A stretch of DNA of 64,000 nt from positions 2,900,001 through 2,964,000 of the forward strand of contig OZ038533.1 of the NCBI GenBank assembly GCA_964036665.1, written 5' to 3'. The position numbers and the translations under genes were made by a program. Shown here one piece after another: positions 47,001 to 57,300 of this stretch. Origin of the DNA: Gordius sp. MW1. Its lineage: Eukaryota > Nematomorpha > Gordioida > Gordea > Gordiidae. Under the pieces are notes generated by a model that was not told the DNA's origin, did not search any database, and saw only the letters and a list, made by a program, of their open reading frames with translations. The stretch's first letter is position 1, and each line of letters begins with the position of its first letter.

Positions 47001-47316
47001 TAAGGCAACACCAAATTGTTATAAAGACCGTCGTTATATTAATAAAAATTTGGGTTTTTTATCAATATTTCAGCCTTAAATTGGGCTTTTACGAATGACT
47101 CATTAGTAGCCTTAACATATTCCAACCAAATAGTTTCGTTGTTATATACCTATTTAAAAATAAAATTTTATTTTGATGAGGGTAATTTAGCTTAGAGACC
47201 TGCTCGGTCTGGCGCGGCTCGCAGGCAAGGCCTTGGGGGGCTTTTACTTTGAAGACAGAACGGGTCTGGTCTGTACAAGCCGTAATATAACCTAGCGGGC
47301 TAGGACCGAGCCTTGT
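44074..47316. other. Upstream of the GPCR gene, intergenic, with degraded GC-rich repeats
   Basis: No gene seen. GC-rich fragments related to the TAGAGCC-family subterminal repeats lie at about 45225-45315 (GGGCCTCGGGCTCG) and 47195-47330. C-runs lie near 45748 and 46746. The GPCR promoter should be here but no clear element was found. Confidence 0.45.
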
Positions 47317-47536
47317 GGGCTTGTCTTAATATCGGATTCAGATTCAAATGGCGCAAATTTATCTTTATCAAATATCCTATTCAATTTCATGTGTCAAACT
47401 CGGTTGTAATTATTAATATTTTGTTTTTTGATAGTTAAAAACTTTTTTTCGTTTATTTCAACTCTTGAGATTAGCGCTGTTATATTATGCGTCTAAAATG
47501 TAAATCTGCTGTGAATTTGAAGTTAAGACACGGCTA
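47317..47536 (-). mobile_element. Harbinger-type MITE, left piece of a copy interrupted by Gypsy
   Basis: Reverse complement of 63665-63890 over its whole length: it starts GGGCTTGTCTTAATATCGGA and runs to GTTAAGACACGGCTA, where Gypsy-derived sequence begins. The other end of the same MITE is found at 50773-50797. Confidence 0.85.
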
Positions 47537-48029
47537 ACGTGGAACACAGTTAGTAATTTGTACTCAATTAAAATGTTTATTCAAATTAGGTCATATGTTA
47601 AATATACAAATTGTATTCACTAGGAATACCGAACATAAACAATATAAAGATACGATGCATATTTCGTTAATGATATTACATTTCTCCCTTTCTTAAAAGT
47701 TAAATTCATCCTGGAATCGTACCGGTGGTTTTGATATTCTTGTTGAACGTCGCAATATAGGGGGACTTTCAACTCCTTCTAAGTTTTGTTCCAAACCTGT
47801 TGTCGCAGTCTCTAAACTTGGCATAAACTGTGATCGCAGCCTAAACTTCATTTGATCAGCATGTTTTCTTTTGATTCCACCGTCTCTCCGGACATTATAC
47901 GAATAGTGGCCCTTCCGTTCTACAATATTACCTCCAAACCATCCCGGCTTAATTTCGGCGAATCCATACTAAATCTCCAACATCAAATTCCTTATAACGT
48001 ACATTTTGATCATGATATGTTTTCTGCTT

Positions 48030-48997
48030 TCATATCATCTCCCTTATTACGTTTCTTAAATCCGGCTTTATTAAATCTAGTGCGGTTTGTAATCTCCTTC
48101 CTAAAAGTAATTCGGATGGGGTTTTTCCCGTCGTCGCTTGAGGAGAGTTTCTGTAACTTATCAAGACCTGTTGGAGACAAAGTTCTTTGTTCCAAGTCTG
48201 TTTTCTCGCCGCATAATATCTTGTTTTTAACGTCCTTATCATCCTTTCGGCCTGCCCATTGGTTTTAGGATTAAATGGAGTCAATTTTATGTGAGTAATA
48301 TTATTTGAAACACAGAATTTGAAAAATTCTTGTCCAGCAAATTGTGGCCCATTGTCCAACACAATCTGCGTCGGGATTCCAAATCTACAGAACCAATTTC
48401 GTAGATGATTGATTACGGCCGATGTTGTTGTCGAAGTTACCGTTGCTACCTCAACCCATTTCGAGAATGAGTCTATTAGTACTAACCACCATTTTCCTTC
48501 TATTGGACCAGCTATATCAATGTGCACACGGTCCCACACCCGATTAGGTAAATTCCAAGGATTGAGCGGTACCTGCTTTTCTGAAGGTCGCACTTCTTGA
48601 CATCCTTCGCATGATTTTACATGTCTGTCAATGTCTTCATCCATTCGGCCAATAAACATAGTAGCGACAAACATTTCGCATCCCAGTCTTCCTGGATGTC
48701 CTTGATGTTCCTAAGAACCAAATTCTGTAAAGATTTTGGAATGATCAACCTATTTCCTAAAAATAATAGTCCACTTTTGTACGAAATCTCTTCACGTTTA
48801 TTGAAATATCCTTTTATGTCTAACTGAAAGGACATGTCTATGCGCCAATTGCGCTCAATAGCACGAATTAATTCTAGACAACTACTATCTGTCTTTATTG
48901 CATTTTTAATCATTTCTCTATTCAGTGTTAAGTCCTCTATCATTAATAACCCGACGTTGTTTATAATAGCATCGTTACCATCTTCGTGAGTAGTCAA
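48030..48997 (-). pseudogene. Gypsy integrase region, frameshifted
   Basis: The frame 48030-48674 carries the last part of the zinc-binding region (DRHVKSCEGCQEVRP) and the catalytic core: Asp in HIDIAGP, Asp in VLDNGPQFAGQEF and Glu in NPKTNGQAERMIRTL, the DDE triad. The segment before it lies in another frame (48617-48997, with GYFNKREEISYKSGLLFLGN), so a frameshift separates them near 48650-48700. Confidence 0.9.
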
Positions 48998-49548
48998 CTA
49001 GACAGAGCATCTGCACATTTGTTGTCTTTACCCATACGATATTTAATTTCATATTGATATGAATTTAATAGTAAAGCCCACCGTACCAGCCTGTTATTAA
49101 CCATTTTGGATAGATCCCTTTTACAACCGAAAATTCTTTCTAACGGTTTGTGGTCCGTTGTTAACGGAAATTTTCTTCCTCTGAGATACTGATTAAATTT
49201 TTCAATTCCAAAAATTATGGCTCTAGCTTCACGGTCAATCGTCGAATATTGTTTTTCTGATTGGCTCAACGTTCTAGAAGCATAAGCTATGGGTCTCTCA
49301 GATTTGTCGGGAAAAACATGAGGTATCAAGGCGCCTACACCTTTCTCGGAAGCATCAACTGCAAGATTAACCGGTAACGTTGTACTATACGGTACTAAGG
49401 TGTCAGAAGATGAAAGCATCAACTTAACTTCATCAAAAATTTTCTGTTCCTGAATTGTCCATCTCCACATTATGGTAGAACCAGTTATGGCATGTAGTGG
49501 AGCACATTTTTCATGTAATCGAGGAATAAAACGTTCCTGATAATTCAC
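48994..49548 (-). pseudogene. Gypsy RNase H and connection region
   Basis: HAITGSTIMWRW, VNLAVDASEKGVGALIPHVF, ERPIAYASRTLSQSEKQYST, DREARAIIFGIEKFNQYLRG and PLTTDHKPLERIFG form a standard Gypsy RNase H series with its acidic residues. It overlaps the following frame by a few bases and is separated from RT by a frame change near 49550. Confidence 0.9.
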
Positions 49549-49553
49549 AAGAC

Positions 49554-50180
49554 CTAAAAATGAGCGTAGCTCCTTTTATTTTCTGATATCTTGAAATTTT
49601 TAATTGCCTCAATGCGTTCCTCTGTCGGATCCATTTTGTATCTTAGATAGGTAACTAAATTTTGGAAAAATTTGACTTTTTCCTTTTTTGCTTTCAGCCC
49701 AGCATTTTGTATTCTTGTTATGTTTAGATTTTTCAAATGGTCATCTTGATTTAACCCAGTGACTATAATATCATCTAACAGTACCCCAGTGTACGGAATT
49801 CCATTTAACAAATCTTCCATATATCTTTGAAATAAGTTGGGAGCAGTCGCTAATCCAAATGGTAGTCTTTTATATTGAAAATGCCCTATGTGCGTAGCGA
49901 TTGTAAGCATATGTCTGCAATCTTCGTCTACCACCATTTGCAAGTAGGCATCACGCAGATCAATTATTGTATACCTTTCCCCACCAGCTATTTTTGTGAT
50001 CAGGTCGTCAAACGTTGGTAACATATGGTTGTTTGTATTCAAGTATGGATTCAATGTTACCCTAAAATCACCGCAAATGCGTATGGCTCCGTTACTCTTT
50101 ATTACATTAACTGTGGGTGTAATCCATTTTATTTCATTAATAGAAGGGTCAACACGTTTAATAAGGTCTTCATTTAGCAA
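49554..50180 (-). pseudogene. Gypsy reverse transcriptase
   Basis: RICGDFRVTLNPYLNTNNHM, TIIDLRDAYLQMVVDEDC, YKRLPFGLATAPNLFQRYME and GVLLDDIIVTG are the RT blocks in order. The catalytic Asp pair is present (LLDD for the more usual YLDD or FLDD). Confidence 0.92.
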
Positions 50181-50328
50181 TCTTTTTGATCCATTTCTAC
50201 TTTCTGTCTTAAAGGAAATGGTACCCTTGTGGTTTGTAATGCAATAGGTTGGGCCCCTTCATTTAGGAAAATTTTGACTTATAATTTTTTGTTATACCTG
50301 GGCCATCACTGAAAACAGCCTCATAATG

Positions 50329-50772
50329 TTAAAGTAATTTAGTAACAATGTCATCTTGAATTTTATTTATTTTTACCACTTCTGGAAGTTCAAGTTGGAA
50401 GGCTTTAATCCAATTAAGAACAAATATTGGACCTTCATTAGCAGTTGTCACAAATACTGGTAATTTTAACACCTTCACCCCCAGTTGTACATTTACAGTA
50501 GTTTTACCTAATATATCGTGTTCATACTTCAATTCCTAAAGTTTTGTTTTGGATCCCCTGTAACATCTGGTCCCTGAGATGTTCATCTAGATTAGTAGCA
50601 AAATTACATTCTTCTGCTATTGTCTTAAGTCTATTTGCATAGTCCTTTATTGCTTCTCCCTCCTGTTTAATGCATCTTATAAAATTTAACCTGTTTTGGA
50701 ATATGGTTCTTTTAATTTGAAAAACTTTCTTGGTTGCATCAATTAATTCCTTATAGGTGAGGGTGGTACAAA
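50329..50772 (-). pseudogene. Gypsy gag end and protease region, 5' truncated
   Basis: The frame at 50522-50772 has the gag piece LTYKELIDATKKVFQIKRTI and FIRCIKQEGEAIKDYANRLK, which resembles retrotransposon gag domains. The protease region continues in 50329-50532 (TTVNVQLGVKVLKLPVFVTT) but its active-site triplet is not seen. Gag stops abruptly at the MITE sequence at 50773. Confidence 0.75.
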
Positions 50773-50797
50773 GCAAAATCCGATATTAAGACAAGCC
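50773..50797 (-). mobile_element. Harbinger-type MITE, right end of the interrupted copy
   Basis: GCAAAATCCGATATTAAGAC followed by AAGCC equals the end of the MITE at 63617-63890. About 40-50 bp of MITE between this and 47536 are missing. Confidence 0.8.
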
Positions 50798-51582
50798 TTT
50801 ATAAGTAAGGCCCGCTAAAAGTCGTTATAAGATTCATTTAGAATTTTTTATGTATCATAAAGTATAAAGACTGGTGTGTTTTTATAATGTTTATATTATT
50901 TTATAATTATTTGATGTTATATGAAAATAAAATTAAATTTCCATCGTTACTCATTTATCATCAATATCTCAACCCGTTTGGCTATATATAAACGTGAAAC
51001 ATTTAGTCAGCTAATTAAATTTTTGGATATGTCTTATTTTTTACATAAAAATTATTAACATTTGTAGGATATATACATTTTCTAAATGTTTCATTAAGAA
51101 TATTAAAATCGCATAAAAAATGAAGCAAAATAAAATTTTTGAATACTGGTCCGGACCGAGATCGGCTTTGCAAAAAATTAGCGGGTCGGACCTAGACTTT
51201 TCAATACCTGTAACGGGCAGGCTGATTGACCTAAAGAAGCCCTTTGCAAATCTCATTTTTCTTGCTTATGTGTAAGTCAAAGGTAAACGAAAGAGGAAAA
51301 ATAATATTAGCGAATTTAAAAGAGAAAGTTACAAAGGAATAGCTAACTATTAAATATGAAACAATTTTCATTTGCCGTTGACTCCTCCCCATTTGTGTGA
51401 CAAAAAGAGTTCACCCCCCACCCCCCACGGGATAAAGGCTAGCTACTCCATTGACAAAAACCTTTTACTTCCAGCTTTTTATTTGCTGATTTTAAAATAT
51501 ATTGTTTGTGAACTTGCGATAATGCTTCAATAATGCAAGATTTTACATATCTTAAGAATTGATAGAAACTAAAGTAATTTTA

Positions 51583-51915
51583 TAATAGACTAGATGAACC
51601 CGGCAAACGTTGTTTTGCCATTTACCCGGGTATATTAAATTATGTTGAAATTTTAGGGCATATATGATGATAAAGCGGATATTGAAGTAAAAATAAAGTT
51701 TTATGTCTATAATATTTCTACATCTATTGTTCTATTTCCGTATACAGTGCAACGCGTACGAATCCTTGAAAACTACTGGACCGATTTGGCTCGAACAAAT
51801 CTTAAAACATGCTCCGGAGTGTCAGGAATAAACTGTACAATTTTGAGCCAAAGCGGAAAATAGTGGCGGCATATATACACACATATATACATAGTTTCAT
51901 TTTTATATATAAGAT
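51583..51915. mobile_element. Short element with ACCCGGCAAACGTTGTTTTGCC head, single core unit
   Basis: It starts ATAATAGACTAGATGAACCC and GGCAAACGTTGTTTTGCC, holds one core unit (AAAACTACTGGACCGATTTG ... ATTTTGAGCCAAAGCGG) and ends in CATAGTTTCATTTTTATATA. The same head and tail frame the expanded array at 59246-61652. Superfamily not determined. Confidence 0.75.
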
Positions 51916-52117
51916 AATCAAAAAATTTTAAAATACGAGGCTAAGTCGGAGAATACTTATTATCCTACAAAAACTATTGTACTTACCTTAAACAAACAAT
52001 ATCTGGTAAAAAAACAAGGTTATTACCAATAGGATGAATATGATTTGATAACTTATAATAAGTTGACTAATTGTATATTGGCATCTGTATCTATAAATTG
52101 ACTTATTCGATTACACA

Positions 52118-52253
52118 TGAGCGTAGCCAGGTAGGCCTTTCCCCCTAAATGACACAAAAAAAATATGTTTTGCCCCCCCCCCCCCTAATTAATCTTTAAA
52201 CATTAACATTTTCGCCCCACCCCCCTTAATCCAAAACCTGATTACGCCAATGC
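52118..52253. mobile_element. CATGGGCGTAGCCAGG-family MITE
   Basis: The ends are CATGAGCGTAGCCAGG and AACCTGATTACGCCAATG. Flanks CGATTACA and CAATTATA agree at six of eight positions. The interior has a C13 run and a second C-rich block. Confidence 0.78.
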
Positions 52254-52393
52254 AATTATAATATATCTTATTTTGTAAGGCTCTTTAAGTAACATAACCA
52301 ACAATTGGATAAAATACAACATATATTTATTAGTATGACGCTTATTTTATTGATCAAACATGTTTGAACTATAAAATATGAGTGTATTATACT

Positions 52394-53548
52394 TAGTGTT
52401 TCGATCTCGTCTCGTCTCGGTCTCGAAAACAAAATCTCGTCTCGGGAGCGATTATGAAAATCTCGATCTCGTCTCGGTCTAAGAAAATATCGGTCTCGTC
52501 TCGTCTCGACGAGAATTCTCGTCTCGACATTTAAAAAGAATATATACGGAATAAAAATTTTTCCTCTTTTATTAAAAATATTAAATAAGTGTTCAAAAAT
52601 CCAAATGGCAAACTTTTATAGTTTTGGAAAAACTCTAATACACAAACTTTTTAAAGATTTAGCGAGACACGACATCTCATTGACAATATAAAGATATTAA
52701 TTAACTCATAAAGATGACATTTTCTATAAAAAGTGCAGACTAAAAAAACTATAAATAAATTTGAAATATAGAAAATTAAATTTTATTGTTCTAGCAAGTT
52801 ATAACATTTGTATCAAAACTGTGTCTCTCAAATATAAATGGACTTTGAAAATTATAAGTTCGCTTATAGCTGACTTAGCTGCATGATTGAGCAAATTGAG
52901 ACTCTTTATTAACCCTTGCTAAAGCTTCAAAGTAGACCTTAACATATTTAAGGCAAACGTTTAAGTCCATTTATATAACCATCATCAATTATATCCCATA
53001 GTGTTTATTGCGTGTTTACTATAGCGTTATCAAAGTGCGAGTGACATTTAATGATGTTATTATTATTTACAGAATTGATAACTAGTTGCACAAATTAAAA
53101 CGTTGTAAAAACAACAATAAAAGCAGCATTATTATAGGATTAAGAACATAAAGTTTTAAACTTTAAATTAAAGGGTAGGTATTTAAATGTATGACAAAAA
53201 TCAACCATACTTAGGTAAATGATTAACAAATTTTAATTTTTTTGCAAAAATATATAATATTTACTACACTTAGGAATTTTTTTAATATCAAATATATTCC
53301 AAACATATTGATTTACTCTTAATATACCTTAAATGTAAATCATGTAAATTAAAATACACAAAAATTTACTAAAATCTAACGATCAATAAAAAGTCGAGAT
53401 CTCGCCGAGAAAATCTCGTATCGTCTCGTCTCGCCATCAAAATTCTCGTCTCGATCTCGACTCCATTTTGCGAATTCTTGTCTCGTCTCGTCTCGGTTTT
53501 TCGAGACGAGACGAGACCGAGATTTTTCTCGGTTTTTCCGCATCACTA
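52394..53548. mobile_element. hAT-type MITE with TCTCG subterminal arrays (1,155 bp)
   Basis: The ends are TAGTGTTTCGATCTCG and CCGCATCACTA. ATTATACT lies directly on both sides (52386-52393 and 53549-53556), a perfect 8 bp duplication. The first 130 bp and the last 150 bp are arrays of (T)CTCG / CGAGA pentamers, including an inverted cluster at about 53478-53515. The core of about 850 bp is AT-rich with no coding capacity. Confidence 0.92.
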
Positions 53549-53556
53549 ATTATACT

Positions 53557-54380
53557 ATTGCTCGTATTATCTCTAATGAAATATAATTGGTTTTATTACC
53601 TAATAACATTGTTAATGTTTCTTAATATTGATGATGAAACGACTTTATTTTATTTCGCGCATCTCGTTAAAAACTGAATAAAGTCCAATTAAAGAATCTA
53701 TAATATACATGTGCTTTATATCTCAGAAACAGAAATATTATGAATGTTATAACCAGTCTGGGTTATATAAAAACAAATAATCGCCCTATAAGGTTTTTGT
53801 TTTTTTAATAAGTTGGTCCCTAAAAGCCAAAGGTTCAGGATAACCAAAATTTTATCGTCATATGCAAATACGATAACGTGACATAATTCAAAATTTAGAA
53901 AATCATTATTACCTAACTATCTTATTGTCGGCATGGTATTGTGTTTCATATTAACACGTTGATTAAAATAATTATAGGCTATTATGAATTACAGATTTTA
54001 TTCTGAAGTTAAGTTCATATGATTTTTTCTTGGCTTTGATTTATGTAGAGTTAATCATGAGTCTTTATCTTATTGAAACTTATAATTAGCAGGTATAGGC
54101 TATGGCAATTATTAATTACTCGAGAATCCATAGGATAATATTGTCATGACTGATTTAATCACAACTAGCAAACATATGTAATTCTTTTTAAGCATTTAAT
54201 AACTTTGTAACATATTATTACTAATACATTTTATTAGTAATGATCAAATTTTCTCCTTTTTAAAAAACACCACAACTTTGATTTTATTTAATCAAATACA
54301 TAACATCTTATACCTGCCTATGCATGCGATGACATATTAATTGATATAATTAATTAATTAAACTTACAAATAAATTAAAA
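53557..54380. other. 3' flank of the metalloprotease gene
   Basis: AT-rich, no gene seen. Confidence 0.4.
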
Positions 54381-57300
54381 TTAGCTTTTATACTCAGCTT
54401 CATTTGCTGAAGTGATTGAAAATTTAGAAAATCTTTGTGAGCTACATCGGGATAATAAAAGATATAGCTGAGAGTCTTTTTGCCTCTTGCGATATAAATA
54501 ATAACCAAGGATCGTGGCGAATATAGCTGAAGCGAACAATGTACAACTTAGTTTGACAAGCAACAATCTATCTTGGGCATTGTCCATTATATCTTTATAC
54601 TTTATTCCTATATTAGATGTATCGTTATTAACTACGTTAGCGTTATTGATTGGCGTATAATTCTCATGCTTCAAGCTTGTAGTTTTTAGGCCCAACCAAA
54701 CTTTGGGATATCCAGGGTTTGAGGGAGTCGATAATTTGTCATTCAAGTTCGTTTGAACGATGATACCATTTAATGGTGATCTTCCTACGGCTGGAGATGT
54801 TGGCAAGGGGGGTAAAGTAGGCAAGACCACCTGCATTTCCCACCTCGGATGCAAATGACTGGCGTTTGGTCTGATTAATAAACATTTTCCCTGCAGACAA
54901 TGCTTCGTAAAGGCGGACCTGTTTCTTTTAATGTTTGCTTTGAAAGATGCACACTCGATCCCATCCGGTAATAAAAACATAACGGGATCATGTGAAGGTG
55001 TTGTCGTGTTAATGTAAGTTGAGGAGTTAGTAGCGTTATTGGAGCTGGATTCTAAGTCAGCCGGAGGTTTTTCTATACAATAGCCTACACACTTAGGTAT
55101 TTTAAATATGCTTTCGCCCGTCAAGAACTCTTTGTTGTTATTCGTTATAAAATCAAAGCATACCATTGAGTAGGAGGAAAAGAGCGTTGAAAATTTGGAA
55201 CATTGCTGTAAATTTATTCATAAAAATGTCATTTAAATATCAAAACATATATATCCAACAGATTGTTTATCGGTCACAATTTATAGTTTATCATGGGCCT
55301 AGCTAGCAAAGCCTCGTTTCTAAGCCCCAAAAAATTAGGTTTTTATTAAACATTTTAATTAAATAAATTCATCAGCTATTAATTGTTATGCAATTCAAAC
55401 TATAGAAAATTAGCTAAGGTTAAATATATACTTGAATCACTGTTTGTTTGGGACACATGACAGCAGTCAGGTTTACCATTTTATGGACGTCATAGACATA
55501 TTTAGACTTCTCGGTTCGATTAATCCCTTCTTCTCCACAATATTTTCCACCAAACGTGGCGTATGGGTAGGAGCAGGTTTGGATCCATTTTTGCATTGGA
55601 ATGGCACCATATATACAACTTTGTTCGCATCCTTTGTGTGTTTTCCAGGGGCTCCATTGTCCATCTACGGGGGCTGGGTAAACTAGGATATTTTACTTTT
55701 TTATTTTATAGTTTAAATCATTGTCAACATGGGCGTTGCCAGGTGACAGAGACGGGCGGCTGCCACCCTCTAAATCCTAAAAAATTTTACTAAAATTTTA
55801 AAATATTGTAATTTTGCCCCTCCCTATATCATTATTGCCCCTCTCGAATTCAAATCCTGGCTACGCCCATAACTGTTAACGAGTCAAACTAACTATTAGT
55901 TTTAGAAGGTTTAGCTATATCCTTAAGTATCGAATTTTTGTAAGGCAAGCAATCAGGGCCGCGACACCAACTTTCATTGCCACAATAACTATATTCTAAA
56001 GCTGGTCCAATAGTTATCCAAGTAGTTATTTGTGGATCATCTTTTTCTTCCAACGGACGCAAGCACGTTAAAGCAGTACATGACTCGTTGAGTCTTGGTC
56101 GATTGTAATAGGAGAGTTGGCCGAATGCGGCTTGACATTGTTGGTCCAAAGGTAGCACTATGGTGGCATCGATTTCAACGTTAGACTTTACAACGTTTTC
56201 ATATTTTTTAGCCATGCACATATACCTTGGATTAATAGATATTGCCAGTTGTGATTGGTCTATTTTAAAAAAATATATTTTGTTCAAATTGTTGCATGAA
56301 TTTTTTAATTTCATCCTATAATTTAAATAGTTATATTTCGATATATATATGATAACTAAATTATATATAGATTCGCACCATTTAGATCATGTATAATTCC
56401 AATAAGAAGCGCTTAATATTCTCTTAAATGTAATTGAATAGGTGCACTAGTATTTTTTTCAAATATATATTATAGGTTTGCAATATAACATTAAGTTCCC
56501 CCATGTTAGTTCCGTGATATGACAGTTATTCAACAAACCTAAAAAGTCACTATTTTATTTATACAGCGGTCCACTGATTTTTTTCTTAAAACTGCTCAAT
56601 ACACTCCTGCAGGTATTAGGGCCATTTAGATAAATTTATTAGGAAAACAATTGACATAATAACTTGCCACTTTATTCTAGAATAAAAATAAACGTCCGAT
56701 CTATTTTTAAAATGCCTATTTTGAACTGTTATTATAAAGCAAACCCTCGCTGAAAATCTCATTTTTAGTATTTAATATCAGATAATTAGATAACATCTTA
56801 CTTCAATTAGAACTAATATAAAACATACAAGGATTATTAAGATCTCATTTTATAAATAATCAATTGTAATAAGGCAGGCAGTGATACTTTGAGCAATAAA
56901 ATCAGGTTTGAGAAGCTTTTGATAAGCATCTCTGGTGCAGGGAGACCAGTAATTTAGGGATAAACTGGGCTTCCTGCTCATTATATAGTGCTTGTCTACG
57001 CATTCGCCCCTGTTGTAATCTTCATCATGGAGTATACCTAAACTATATAAATCTTCAGTAAATTTGGGTTATGATCAAAACGATAATGCAACAATGTAGT
57101 GGCTAAGCTTAAACAAGTTTTTAGATGTAATTTAGAATATATTTTATTTAGTGTAGTTGAAAATAATCTTTAACTCGGTGCATGCATGATTCGCATCTCT
57201 TAACAAAAAAAGTTTGTGGAATTACTTGTGTGATATTTCGTGCGTGGCTACAGTATACATGTTGAATCCATTTTCAACTCCTGCTTCAACAACGGCACAG

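Larger units (their letters stand above)
47537..50772 (-). mobile_element. Ty3/Gypsy LTR retrotransposon, truncated and broken
   Basis: It reads on the minus strand, with remnants of gag (right), protease, reverse transcriptase, RNase H and integrase (left). A polypurine tract AAGAAAGGGAGAAA (47681-47694) is followed by TGTAATATCATT, the likely start of a short 3' LTR that ends near 47537. No 5' LTR or primer site is present: at the right the sequence passes from the middle of gag straight into the other MITE end. Confidence 0.88.
50798..52385. other. Intergenic, no gene seen
   Basis: AT-rich DNA with a short-core repeat element at 51583-51915, a MITE at 52118-52253 and a GC-rich fragment at about 51148-51235. 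Confidence 0.45.
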
